From Prosopocoilus inquinatus (Eukaryota > Arthropoda > Insecta > Coleoptera > Lucanidae), in contig CM069872.1 of NCBI GenBank assembly GCA_036172665.1, forward strand, positions 59,939,260 to 60,003,259: a stretch of 64,000 bases of DNA. Direction: 5' to 3'. The notes beneath the pieces were generated by a model. The model saw nothing but the letters and a program-made list of their open reading frames with translations. It was not told the DNA's origin and searched no databases. Below are positions 37,613 through 49,310 of the stretch, one piece after another (the stretch's first letter is position 1; each line of letters starts with the position of its first letter). Position numbers and translations under genes: made by a program.

Positions 37613-38826
37613 GTAAGTCGTGATTGTTATTCAATTATGTGTAGTTACGGACGAGTTGGATATATCAAACAAGATATAGATTTCCAGGGTTGGAAGAAAG
37701 TGGATATTTATTACAGCTTTTCTTTAACTGTAATTATTATTTTTTTTAAAGTTATGTTTAAATTTGCCGAAAGAATTATCACGTAAATTTTTTTTGCTGC
37801 AAGTTACATCTATTGGGGATAATATAACTTGCAAAGAGGGGGTTCTCAATGTGTGACGAAATATTTTGACTTTAATTTTTTCAATAACTTCATGTTTACA
37901 GGTTTTCTTGATTATTTGCCTTTTTAAAATAGATTGTATTAAAATGTTTTGATTTGACTCGTGCTTGTGCATAATTGATTTATCAAAGATGTATGAGAGA
38001 CAGGTTAATTTTACTTATTTATTGAACGAGGGGTTCACCTTTAGGAAAATTTTTCTGTTTTGTAAAATAACAAAACAGGGCTTTGGTGATGAACAAAGGG
38101 AAAGTATTTTTTTTTTTTTTAGTTGAGTTTTAGCTTTCATTAATGATTTTTATAGCTTGGCGAGAGTAATTTAATCAATATGTCGAAATTAATAATTAAT
38201 AATTAAATTTACCAGAAATTGGTTTAACTCACTCCTGTGTTGGACCTTAAATTTTTCCAAGAAGTTGTTTTTAACTGGAATTTACTCTCGTGTATGGTTT
38301 GAAAAAGTTTCTATTTTTGAAAATCTTCCAACTCTGGCGTCATCGACAATCGATTCTTTGCTTTGTGGTAAATACAAGATGTCCTGACAGTGGGTTCTCG
38401 GGCCATGTCTCGGTAACTTCCGAACATACAAAAAATTTTCAAGACATTTTTGCTCTAAATTTTACAGGTATACAGCATAAAATTATTGTTTTTCGTATAG
38501 TTCTTGCTCATGAGAATTGCAGAAAGATATGAAAGCGATAAAAACATTTTAGAAAAAAATGTGATTTATTACCTTACTTGACATTTTATTTTTAGCTTGT
38601 TTCTTACAATGTTTCTATTTGTTTCATATGTTTCTATAAAATCATTGGTAAACGTGTCTTTTAATACGCATATGCCATATGTCTTCAATGTGTAGCACAT
38701 CGTAATTTCAATGTGCTACGACCCTCAACTTAAATGATGCCGTTGCAGGCGAAGCATGTCCTTAAGAACGTTCGGTGTAAGGGCTACGAAACTGTCAATT
38801 GGTATCATTTATGGTGAGCGTCGTTG

Positions 38827-40470
38827 TACAGGGTGATCATGCGAGAATTCCCACCCCCTTTAACTATTATAAAATAATAAAGTTACACTTTTTTAAATTG
38901 AAACATCCCACTTTGACGTAATTTTTGAATTCTACACTAAATTTGCGTCAAATTAATTTCAATTATTTTTACGTATCAATCATACTTTTTGATGTGAGTC
39001 GATTTTTCCTTAAAAAATTCTCGGATGCAAGGTTCCATTCAAAAATTCGTAACTTCTAAATCATTAAAGATAACGCAACCGATTTTTTTTTTTTTTTTTT
39101 TTTAGTCAATGTCGAAGCTGTGGCCAATCTTTTAAGATCAAGCCGAGTCGTGAAGGGATGTTTCAAGGTTTGCTACGATTTTCTGAATATGTATAATTAT
39201 AAAAAACAAAAACTCCATTTTTTTCAAATGGAATTCCCTCTATATTTTCACACCGTTCCATAGCCTTTTTGAGAAGCTTTTCAATGACGCGCAGTTTGTA
39301 GGGTCCAATTCTGATATTCGACGAGTTATTGAGAAAATAGTATTTTTTAGATGTAAAAATATTTAACTAAACACTGAAAGTTTGTACTAGGCCGGTGTCA
39401 AAATGAAAATCGATTAAAATTTTGAGCCAATCTCGCATCAGTTAGGGACGCACTGTGTCGAAAAGTGCGAATTTCATTGGTTTTTATGTTTTATTCGCTG
39501 TGCATTATTATCCGTCATCGATCAGTAGGACTGCAGCTTCAATTTAAACATTATCCTCCCAGTTGGCGTGAATTTGAAGTTCTCTAGATGATTAATAAAA
39601 ATTCTATGTTAAGTACTCGGGAAATCTCTGGAGAAATTGATTTGTATGCCACTTTCAAATTTTAACTCGAGTACTCGGGAAATTTCAAAAAGAACTGACT
39701 TGCATGCCAGCTTCTCCCGAGTAACTCTAGTTAGAATTTGAAACTGGCATACAAATCAATTTCTCGTGAGATTTCCCGAGTACTTAAGATAGAATTTTTA
39801 TTTATCATCTAGAGAACTTCTAATTAACGCGAACTGGCAGGATAAATTTGAAACTAAAACCGCAGCCTTACTACTGACTGAATAATCGCGGATAATCGTG
39901 CACAACGAATAAAACATTAAACCAATGAAATTTGCACTTTCTCACACAGTATATCCGTAACTGGTGCGACGTTGTTTTAAAATATGAATCACTTTTCATT
40001 TTGGCGCACCAATCTACTAGAAACTTTCAGTTGTTTATTAAATATTTACGTCTAAAAATTACTATTTTCTGAATAACTTGTCGAATAGTACAGCACTGGA
40101 CTCTACAAACTGCTGCGTCATTGAAAAGCTTCTCAAAAAGGGTACGGAATGGTGTGAAAATATACAGGGAGTTCCATTTGAAAAAAAATGGAGTTTTTGT
40201 TATTTATAATTATACATATTCCAAAAATCGTAGCAAGCCTTGAAACATCCCTTCACGACTCGGCTTGATCTTAAAAGATCGGCCACAACTTCGGCATTGA
40301 CCGGAAAAAAAAAAATCGGTTGCGTTTTCTTTAGTTGTTTAGAAGTTACGAATTTTTTAATGGAACCTTGCATTCGGGAATTTTTAAGAAAATAATTAAA
40401 AAATAAATTTGACGCAAAATTCAGTGTAGAATAAAAAAATGAAGTCAACGTTAATTCAATATCTGAAGCA
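38827..40470. mobile_element. Large fold-back element G with an F-like left tip
   Basis: The tip TACAGGGTGATCATGCGAG (38827) matches family F. Inside it, two long arms pair across a centre near 39690: TTAAGATCAAGCCGAGTCGT (39130) faces ACGACTCGGCTTGATCTTAA (40256), and AGTACTCGGGAAATC (39616) faces GATTTCCCGAGTACT (39770). The arms include 'AAATGGAATTCCCTCTATAT', related to the shared subterminal module. No right F tip was found, so G may have inserted into an F element. The 91-codon minus-strand frame is arm sequence, not a gene. Confidence 0.65.
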
Positions 40471-40596
40471 GTCATTAATCTTCTTTATTATTTTAATTAT
40501 TAACGAATATAAGAAACCAAAATACGGCCTTCCTTGCACGGCTTTTTACGTAGATTTCATTCATGCTAACCGGTCAGCAGTAGCCTTTTCTCTATA

Positions 40597-42404
40597 CAGG
40601 GAGATTCAGGCAACCCATTCATTAAAAGTTTACGGACTTCCTCTTTGAATGTCTATTTCATATTTTGCGGTTATAAGTTAGCGATAATGATATGTTAAAA
40701 TATAATATTTCCAACTTTCGGACACTTTCGTTCGTACCGGAAGTTGCTGTCAACTTTCTTATTTTAAAGGGAATACCCCATTTTTCTATTGCATTTCTAA
40801 AATCTTCATGGAATTCTAAAAACATTTTGTGTAACATGTGATATAAGAAAAATTAGCTGTTCTAGAGATATTTCCATTTTTTAAAAAAAGTTCAAAGTTG
40901 CAGTACCTTGTTTATGATGCTGCCATCTTTGTGTAACAAAAGCCAGAATTTCAATTTTTGGCCTGTAGTAGTAGGCTATGCTCGTAAGCTTTCAGGTCAT
41001 ATCTAATTTTACACAAAAACGTTTACGGGCTGGTTGAAAAGTAACTTCTATTCGAACTGATTTCAACTGTCGAAAAGTCATGTTTTTTTTTTTTTTTTAA
41101 ATAGAACACCCAGTATTCTTTTATACCATAAGAATTCGAATTAAATGTTCTCTCTCGAACTGTATTAGCATTCCTGATACCCATCTGTTACCTTTCTCTT
41201 TCTATTCATGATTTTCTCTTTGACACATAAATTTTTTCACTTCAGTATTATTCCTGAATAGTGTGCTATGAAAATTAATTAATTTCCGACTTCATTTTTT
41301 TAAAAACCGAAAAATATTTAAATACACATCTATCATCTGAACCTTTTGTTTACATATGCCGCACGTATTAGAATTCTTGGTACGACCATTTACATATTTA
41401 CAAGGAGAAATTTACACTTACAATAGAAAATTTTATGAAAAATAATAAATAAATCAGAAATATTAAAAATAATACACAAATTGTTGGTTATAATATTGAC
41501 TTTAAGTTGTCCTCGGCTATTATTTATTAGTAATAACTTTCTACTGCATCTCAGTAATAAGGCATTTTCCTCGATATAACAACTTTTTTTTATTAACTTC
41601 TTGAACTGTCGATTTTTTTTATCGTCAAATACCTTTAATATGTCTGTGTTTGATTATTCACTTTTTGGTTCTTCGTAGCGATTAAATTATTTTTTTTTAA
41701 TTCCTACTAGACAGATGATTTCAAAAATTATAATTTCTCTAGTTTTCATAGCCCACTGTTTAAAAATAATACCGAAAAAAATTACATGTTAAAAAGAAAT
41801 CATCGATAACGAGTGAACTATAAGAGATAGGTACAGGGAATGCTAATACAGGACGAAAGAATATTTAATCCTGAGTAACATGGTATAAAAATATACTAGG
41901 CGTTCCATTTAAAAAACATGACTTTTCGACAGTTGAAATTAGCTCTAATAGTAGAAGTTACTTTTCAACCAGCCTGTAAGCAATCGACTGCAAAATTGGA
42001 AATGATCTGAAAGAATGTTACTGTAGCCTGCTACAGGCCAAAAATGGGCATCATGGTTTTTGTTGCACAAAGATTAGGCAGTATCATAACCAAGGTTCTG
42101 CAAGTCTGAGTTATTTTAAAAAATGAAAATATCTCGGAAACGGTTAATTTTTCTTGTATCACCCATGTTGCACAAAATATTTTTAGAATTTTATGAAGAT
42201 ATCAATTATGCATTAAAAATGGGGGCATTCTATTTGAAATAAGAAAGTTGACAGCAACTTCCGGTATAAGCGAAAGGGTCCGAAATTTGAAAATATTATA
42301 TCTCGATAGATCCATATCGTTAACTTATAACTACAAAATATGAAACAAAAATTCAAAGGAGAAGGTCGTAAACTTTTCAGGAAAGGGTTGCCTGAATCTC
42401 CCTG
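40597..42404. mobile_element. Fold-back element A, long member
   Basis: The ends CAGGGAGATTCAGGCAACCC and GGGTTGCCTGAATCTCCCTG and the arms match the ~1-kb A elements of the units. This copy is 1.8 kb because about 0.75 kb is inserted at its centre (see the nested element). Confidence 0.8.
41130..41890. mobile_element. Element nested in the centre of the long A copy
   Basis: Inverted segments near its edges, CTGTATTAGCATTCC (41160) and GGAATGCTAATACAGG (41838), lie just inside the A arms. The flanking TATACCAT.. and ..GTATAAAAATATAC words belong to A. The interior is AT-rich and non-coding. A related fragment, TAACGCTAATGCAGGACG, recurs at 54747. Confidence 0.45.
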
Positions 42405-42507
42405 TATACAGGATGAGCGACTTTTTTTTTTTTTTTCAATTTTTTAAATGGAACCACCTGTATATTTTGACATTTGAAATTTCAGAATTATTCTGAATCT
42501 AAATATA

Positions 42508-43605
42508 CCGGGTGTCCCGCGCCATGTCCTCACCCTTCTAGAATCTTTATTTATTAATCGATTAATCTGAATTTTGGAAATAATGAATTAAACAAAAAAT
42601 GAAATTTTCCGGCGTACTCTGCTGCTAGTGGGGTCATCGGACTTCGAATTTCGTCTGAAGTGATATCAACTTTTTTATTATTTTAAACGGAGCACCCTAT
42701 ATATTTTTACATATTTGAAATTTATGGTTCATTATGGGTCCGAATACATATCAATTGTTGATTTTGATTTCCTCGACAACGAAAAAGAAACTTATTTCTC
42801 AATCTAGAAACTATGAAACGTATTTTTTCGATCTAATGCGATCAAGTGTTTCGAGAAAATCACTCCTTTGATGGTATTTAGATTTTTAACATTTTTACAG
42901 TTTTTGAAATTTTCATAAGGTCTTAATTTTTTTCGGTAGAACCCTCACGTGTTTCTTAGCTTAGTTCAACAGAACATTTTTTTCTGAGTACGCCGATATC
43001 AAAGACGTCATATTTTCTTTGAAAGTAATTTGAAATAAAGGGAGCGTAAAATTTCAATAAGACGTGCTCCGTTTTAAATTATTTTCGAAGGAAATATGAC
43101 GTATTTGGTATTAGTTAGCGTACTCAGAAAAAATATTTTGTTGAAGTAAGCTAAGAAAAGCATACGAGGAGGTTCTATCGAAAAAAATGAGTTAAGACCT
43201 AATGAAAATTTCAAATACTGTAAAAATGTTAAAAATCAAAATACCATCAAACGAGTCGATTTTCTCAAAACATTTGATCGCATTGGACCGAGATTCATAG
43301 TTCTCTAGATTGAAAAATAAAAGTTCTTTTTTCGTTAGTCATGAAAACCAAAATTAACAATTGATACGTATTCGGACTCGTAATGATCCGTAGATTTTAA
43401 ATATGTAAGAATATATAGGGTGTTCCATTTAAAATAAGAAAGTTGATATCACTTGCGGCGAAACCGGAAGTCCTATGACGACGACTAGCGGTGGTATGTC
43501 GAAAAACTCCATTGTTTTGTTTAATTCATTGTCTTCAAAATTCAGGTTAATCGATTAAAAAATGAACGATTCTCGAAGGGTGAGCACATGGCGCGGGACA
43601 CCCGG
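42508..43605. mobile_element. Fold-back element B, copy 3 (diverged)
   Basis: It has the same termini (CCGGGTGTCCCGCGCCATG) and TATA flanks as copies 1 and 2. It differs from them throughout by many substitutions and small indels, so it is an independent, older insertion outside the segmental array. Confidence 0.85.
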
Positions 43606-43634
43606 TATATTATTGTATATGTATCATGCGTCTT

Positions 43635-43848
43635 TGTGTTATCCTTAAAAAAAATTATAGGAGTTTCAAGGTAACGGGAAACGAGAACAAATTAGAATCT
43701 TTGTTAAATAAATTTTTTTGCTTGATGTTTAATTACGAAAAATCTGTTAAACACCAAGGAGAAATGTCATTTAATGAAATTTAACAATACTTTAAATTGC
43801 TTTCGTTTCCCATTACCTTAAAACTCTGTAATTTTTGGACGGATAACG
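43635..43848. mobile_element. Short fold-back MITE-like element
   Basis: The arms TGTGTTATCCTTAAAAAAAA.. AGGAGTTTCAAGGTAACGGG and ..CCCATTACCTTAAAACTC.. GGATAACGCA are imperfect complements about 55 bp long around an AT-rich centre. Confidence 0.55.
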
Positions 43849-44062
43849 CATGAACGAATCATACAATTACACAATATGTATACATGAAATTTCGAGAATA
43901 TTTTAAAAACTGAAAAATTCAATTTTTTCATTGAGGTGAAAATCTCGTTGAAAATTTCGTTGAAAATTTCGTTGAAATCTCGATCTCTAGAGTCCGAGTA
44001 ATAACAATTTCAGGATTTTGATAATTTCTCGAAACTCCTTTCTAACTAACGAACGAATTTTT

Positions 44063-44175
44063 CTTCACCTCCTGATAAATTCATCTGCCAGGCATCTCAT
44101 CCTCGGAAATCCTCGTATCGATAATAGTTTCCGAGGATACTATCTGGCAGATACATTTATAAAGAAGTGAAGAAA
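44063..44175. repeat. Imperfect hairpin
   Basis: TTCATCTGCCAGG..CATCCTCGGAAA is mirrored by TTTCCGAGGATAC..CTGGCAGATAC, and outside these TTCTTCACCTCC is mirrored by GAAGTGAAGAAA. Weak complementarity extends further out. Probably another small fold-back element. Confidence 0.5.
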
Positions 44176-44996
44176 TTGACTCGGTATATCTGACGGGGGC
44201 CAAATAGATTTTCAGACGAGCAGAAATTGTCGCGAAGTTTTTTCGAAAGATCAAGAATATTTTTTTTTTGCAGTTGATGCCGACTGTTTGGCGATCACTG
44301 TTTAATATTTTTTCCAAAACTGAGTAACAAAGTAATTATTATATAACCCCTCAATGAGGGGTGAATGAATAATTTTGATTTTCGGCAAAAATTGCAAATA
44401 TTGGAAGTATAAATACCTTTTGTTCAATACCGGTTGAGTTACAAAATTATTCCTTCCCTGGGGCACTCGTTGAACACAAAGGATTTAGATTTTAGGGGTT
44501 TCCTCAGCCCACAAATGCACGTTTTTCACTTTCACCGTACACTAAAATATCACGCCAACAGTGTCTAATATCATTATTTTCAAATTCTGTCATTGTTCAA
44601 GTATAAACGTAGGTGCGACCACCCCGACGTTTACTTTCAAACTGCCCGGCCCGGCCGGCGATGATTAACATTATTAGATCACTCACATTCTTCGTAAACC
44701 TCATAAACTTACATCAGAGACGCTCAAACGCGGCGGTTACACCCGTTCCACAAAAAGCCTTCTTTTTCTCGAAAATTTAATAATACTTTGTTTAACAAAA
44801 AAAAAAAGGTTCATTTTATTCATTTTCATGCAAACTTTCATCGTTTAATTTATTATACTCACGACGTTATGAAACACGCCGTATATTTTTACGTATTTGA
44901 AATGTACGGAACTTTATGAATCGGAATATACAGGTGTCCACCCCGAGTGCCGCGGTCTTCTCTACCGTTTAAAGTATACAGTCAGTTCTATTTTCG
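44176..44996. other. Intergenic DNA with a B-like fragment
   Basis: No gene is recognised. A short GC-rich patch (GCCCGGCCCGGCCGGCG, near 44647) stands out. 44868-44935 resembles an arm piece of family B (ACGCCGTATATTTTTACGTATTTGAAAT). Confidence 0.45.
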
Positions 44997-45796
44997 AAAA
45001 TTATTTTTGGCTATAAGGGGTGTTCAGTATTTTATTACATTTTCGAATCGAAATGAAATTCTAACGGGATTACGCGTATAATAAAACTAAAAATGTAGAA
45101 AGTGTCTATAAAAAGTCCTTCCTAATTTTCTTATTTTTTTATTTTACAAAGAAAAAAGGATAAAGTTGTAGAATTTACGTCAGTACTGCTACAGATACAA
45201 CAAACAATTAAGCGTCGGATACCCAAAAAAAAAAAATGTTTTGGTTTTAAATAAAACAACATTAATAAAATTTTACATTTACATATTAAATCGATTTACA
45301 TGTTTTCTAAAAATTAACTTTTTTACTAGAAACGAAAAATATTTCTGAAAAACTGAATTTTAAAAACTAACTAAAAATTTAACTCAAAGCATCTTCAGTT
45401 TTTTTTTACGCAAAGTGTAAATATTTTTAATACGTTCTTCATAACATCTCTTAGTATAAAAGAATCATTATTGAAGTTTTCATTTTCTAAAATTAGAAGA
45501 ATAAAATCAAACAGGAATTATTTTATAGACACCTTCTACATCAGTGGTTTTATGATACGTAGTCCCAGTAGAATTCAATTTAGAATCGAATATCGTAATA
45601 TACGGGGTGTTCCATTAAAAACAAAAGTTTAGTTTATATGTCGCTTATCCGACCATCAATCGTTTTTCTGTCGGCACACGGAGAAACTCTGAATTAGTCC
45701 CTTTTAAGTTTTCTATTACACATTTTTTTTTTTTTTCTTGAAATCAAAACTGAAGGAGTTAAAGGGGGCAGGAATTCTCGCATAGTCACCCCGTAC
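44997..45796. mobile_element. Fold-back element F, left-truncated
   Basis: The inner inverted repeat pairs GAAATTCTAACGGGATTACG (45056) with ACGTAGTCCCAGTAGAATT (45556). The right outer end GGAATTCTCGCATAGTCACCCCGTA matches the complete copy at 51373. The left outer arm is missing. Confidence 0.65.
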
Positions 45797-46019
45797 CAAT
45801 TTTTATTGCAGATTTCGATAGAACTCTGAATGAAAACGCATTTTTTTTTCAGCAACTAGAGCCCTAAATCGAAACATTTTTAATGTTTAGCCGTTCAATT
45901 GAATGAAAGAGTTAAAATGTAGAACTGCAAAACAATATCTATCTTCTCTAATAAGTTACTCTCGGTAGCCTACTCAACGTGTGGGACACACCGTAGACAC
46001 AGATGACGATTTGCTTGCA

Positions 46020-47260
46020 CTTACACACTTGATATTCCAGCTCGTACCGTTTCTTTGCTTCTTGCATGCCGCAATATTTATTTTTTTTTGAAATTGTGAT
46101 TTTGCTGCCCGATGATAATTTTTATGTCGTTATTTGTTTTTTCCCTTACGTCACGTTAATATTTTTTGTCGTTGTTGCTCGGATTCGCGAAACTACTAAA
46201 GTGAATTTTGTCGATATATGGCAAGAGGAACAGCATAGCGAGCAGGTTTTCTCAACCAGTCCGTCTCTCTCGGTCATATTTCAAAAACTTTGCTAATTAA
46301 TAATAAAAAGTCAAGATATTAAAATTTCCGAATAATCGAGTATTTATTCTATTTAAAATATCGTAGATATCTGTATGCCACAGATCTTTCGGGATAACTT
46401 TAAAGATTTAGCCGCTGCCGGTGTATCGGAACGGATGTATTCAGGAAACCTACTTAATTGCCGCACAGACGGGCGTCCAATTTAATAGACAACCATCAAC
46501 TTTAAACTGGGTGACGCATTGTCGGTACAGCGCGAACCCATTCAGAACGAAAACAACCCTTTAAAAGATATCTTCAATATCTGATTCTAGATCACATCTC
46601 GTAAATTGGATTTTTTTTTACAGTCTTACCAGAGAAGTACAATATTGTTGTATAGTTTTCTCTAGTCGTGTTGCATTGTTTTTTATTTATTTTTGTTCGA
46701 CCTGCAATTGCCTCCGGTTACTATTCAAAATCTTCATATTTAAGAAAGTGAATTCAAGTTTTCTTAAGATAGAAGCTTCGGATACTGTGCTGTGATAAAA
46801 ACGAAAATTTCCGATGGTAAATTTTCCGGGTGGATGTACTGATTTTTTTTTTGTTACGCCAAAAATAACTGAAATTGACCAGCGACTTTTTTAAGTCTAG
46901 TTTACAATTAAAAGATTCGTGTCAAAATTACTATTTGGGTAATTTTCAGATGCTTCAATGCATTTTCTTGGAAGAAGTAAAAAAAAAAGGATTAAAAAAA
47001 AAGGATTAAAAAAAAAAAATTAACGAAAGACGGTTTAAATTAATGGGAAAGATAGTTTATAAATTGGAGCATTATTTATAAATATTATTTTTTTTTAAGG
47101 AATTTTGGATGTGTTTTTTTGGTAGTAAGAAGAATTAAAGCTTAGGCCCTGAGAGTAAAAATTTACTGTCGGAAACTTCCGTTAGTTTTTGAAGTTCAAA
47201 TCGGATAATAAATATTCGCTTCCATGCGTGTGTTCTTATTCTGAATGGGTCACACTGTAT
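46020..47260 (+). repeat. Decayed sixth partial copy of the segmental unit spacer
   Basis: In order it matches the spacer between elements C and A of U1-U4. Landmarks are TTGATATTCCAGCTCGTACC and CTTGCATGCCGCAATATTTA (46030-46080), AGATCTTTCGGGATAACTT (46383), CAACCATCAACTTTAAACTGGG (near 46490), AACGAAAGACGGTTTAAATT (47023) and GAATGGGTCACACTGTA (47243). It is heavily diverged, with insertions including an A-rich tract near 46980. It shows that the unit predates the recent amplification. Confidence 0.6.
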
Positions 47261-47416
47261 AGTCTAGAAATGAGTTTTTCGAATTCGTATCATAAAAAGA
47301 TTCTCGAACTTGAGATTCAGTTTTTTGAGTAAACGTAATAAGATCGTCTCGGTGGTGCTGAAAGGTTTCAAGCCACAATTTTTAATTTTTTTGATCCTAC
47401 TAATTTTAAACATTTC

Positions 47417-47551
47417 TAAGGTCCAGTTTTACAAATGGGGCTCAACTTTGAGCTGAGGTTTAAACCCTTAGCAACAATTATTTCAACAATTGTTGTGAAG
47501 GGTTTAAGCTTCGGCTCAAAGTTAAACCGTCCTTGTAAAACTGGGCCTTAA
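47417..47551. mobile_element. Short hairpin MITE-like element
   Basis: TAAGGTCCAGTTTTACAA and TTGTAAAACTGGGCCTTA are near-complements. Pairing continues (GGCTCAACTTTGAGC.. with ..GGCTCAAAGTTAAACC) to a central AACAATTATTTCAACAATTGTT palindrome, so almost all of the 135 bp folds into one hairpin. Confidence 0.65.
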
Positions 47552-48330
47552 TGTCGAAGTGTCGGTAGTAAAAATAACTAAGCCACTTTCCGTACTTGGA
47601 AATCAAAATGTGCTCATTTAATTAAAATATTTTCAGTAATACTGTAAAAGAAGAAAATGTTTCAATTTCTGTGAGGTACGTACAACGCCTTTCGCAAAAC
47701 GCAAAAGATTAAAATATTGATCGTTTACTGGAAACCTGTACGTCGTGTCGGCGTAAAACGGTTTACGACCACGACGAAGACGAAGATATTTTCATCTTTA
47801 ACTTATTTAAAACGTTTCCATTAACTTTCCGGCATTTCAAATAAACTGTTAACGTTTTCGCGTAATTTTTAATCCGCTTTTAATCGTTCGAGACGGTCAT
47901 CGCTCGTTGATCTTCCCATGTCTCATGGAGACTAGTACTCGGTTCTAAATCTGCCTTGTACGTATCGGATAAAAAAATTACACCGTAACTTATTTCTGGT
48001 AATTTTTCGAACGTAGTTTTTACTTTATTTCTGATTGAATTCAATCTGTTTTGAAGCATATTTGTTTCGCAAAAATAAATGTCGATCGTACAATTTGAAA
48101 TTTAGTCTCGTTTCCCGGTACTCGGCTCGGAGCTCCCCCCGCTAATCGCGCGTTAATCTGTATTACAGTGACAGTCACTGTTCTCGGGTCACATTCCTGT
48201 CTCGACTGTCGTTCCTTCACTTCAATACGCCCGGTCCTTATCCGTAAGGACGTCGGGGCTGGAACGGGGACTTCGCCGAGGTATTTCAGCCGAGGCGTTC
48301 CCTGAAAATTGGCGCAGAGTCCGGCAGTCG
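47552..48330. other. Transition to GC-rich DNA, no gene recognised
   Basis: AT-rich until about 48100, then CpG-rich. A palindrome, ACAGTGAC-A-GTCACTGT, lies at 48165-48181. The sequence just before the 226-bp repeat does not resemble the repeat. No supported reading frame. Confidence 0.45.
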
Positions 48331-49310
48331 CCGACGGCCGAAGGGGACTCGTCATCGACCGCTGTTCTGCATACCGCTCGCCGGTTCTCGGCAGAGGCGA
48401 CGAGCAGACAGCCCGTCGTCCGGCGTGTCTTCGATTTCGGCCCGAGCGAATACTACGTTTGCCGGAATACGCCTTCCCTACGGTCCCCGGCGAAGCTCGC
48501 CGTCAGGACGGGCACGGTAACCGGTGCTTCGCGACAAAGTCGCAGACGGTCGAAGGTGACGCGTCATTGACTACTGCTCTGCATACCGCTCGCCGTTTTT
48601 CGGCAGAGGCGACGAGTAGACAGCCTGTCCGACACGTCATAGATTTCGACTCGAGCGAATACTACGTTTGCCGGAATAGCCCCCCCTCCCCCCCCGGTCC
48701 CCGGCGATGTTCGCCGCAAGGACGTCTGTGCTCCAACGGAGCTCAGACACAAGCTTACACCGGTAGTCGCAGACGGCCGAAGGTGACGCGTCATTGACTA
48801 CTGCTCTGCATACCGCTCGCCGTTTTTCGGCAGAGGCGACGAGTAGACAGCCTGTCCGACACGTCATCGATTTCGACTCGAGCGAATACTACGTTTGCCG
48901 GAATAGCCCCCCCTCCCCCCCGGTCCCCGGCGATGTTCGCCGCAAGGACGTCTGTGCTCCAACGGAGCTCAGACACAAGCTTACACCGGTAGTCGCAGAC
49001 GGCCGAAGGTGACGCGTCATTGACTACTGCTCTGCATACCGCTCGCCGTTTTTCGGCAGAGGCGACGAGTAGACAGCCTGTCCGACACGTCATCGATTTC
49101 GACTCGAGCGAATACTACGTTTGCCGGAATAGCCCCCCCTCCCCCCCGGTCCCCGGCGATGTTCGCCGCAAGGACGTCTGTGCTCCAACGGAGCTCAGAC
49201 ATAAGCCTATACCGGTAGTCGCAGACGGCCGAAGGTGACGTGTCATTGACTACTGCTCTGCATACCGCTCGCCGTTTCTCGGCAGAGGCGACGAGCAGAC
49301 AGCGTGTCTT
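48331..49310 (+). repeat. GC-rich tandem repeat, ~226 bp, about 4.4 copies
   Basis: The marker GCATACCGCTCGCC recurs at 48369, 48581, 48808, 49034 and 49260, giving spacings of 212, 227, 226 and 226 bp. The first unit is diverged, the next three are almost identical and the last is partial. Each unit has a small hairpin (GGCGATGTTCGCC) and a C-rich tract. The overlapping frames on both strands (72-162 codons) follow from high GC and lack a conserved start or phase, so no gene is called. Function unknown. Confidence 0.85.

Larger units (their letters stand above)
36287..38400 (+). repeat. Partial tandem segmental unit U5
   Basis: It starts CTAAAATCACGACC and keeps the leader, promoter and all four exon-like blocks. 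Past 37,900 it becomes increasingly diverged and ends inside the H' element near 38374-38400. No C, A or H follow. Confidence 0.8.

Noticed and set aside
40200..40475. 91-codon minus-strand frame
   Set aside because: It lies within the right arm of fold-back element G. The mirrored left arm carries the same sequence broken by indels.
48331..49310. Ribosomal DNA or spacer
   Set aside because: GC-rich tandem structure suggested it, but I could not recognise any conserved 18S, 5.8S or 28S motif in the window.
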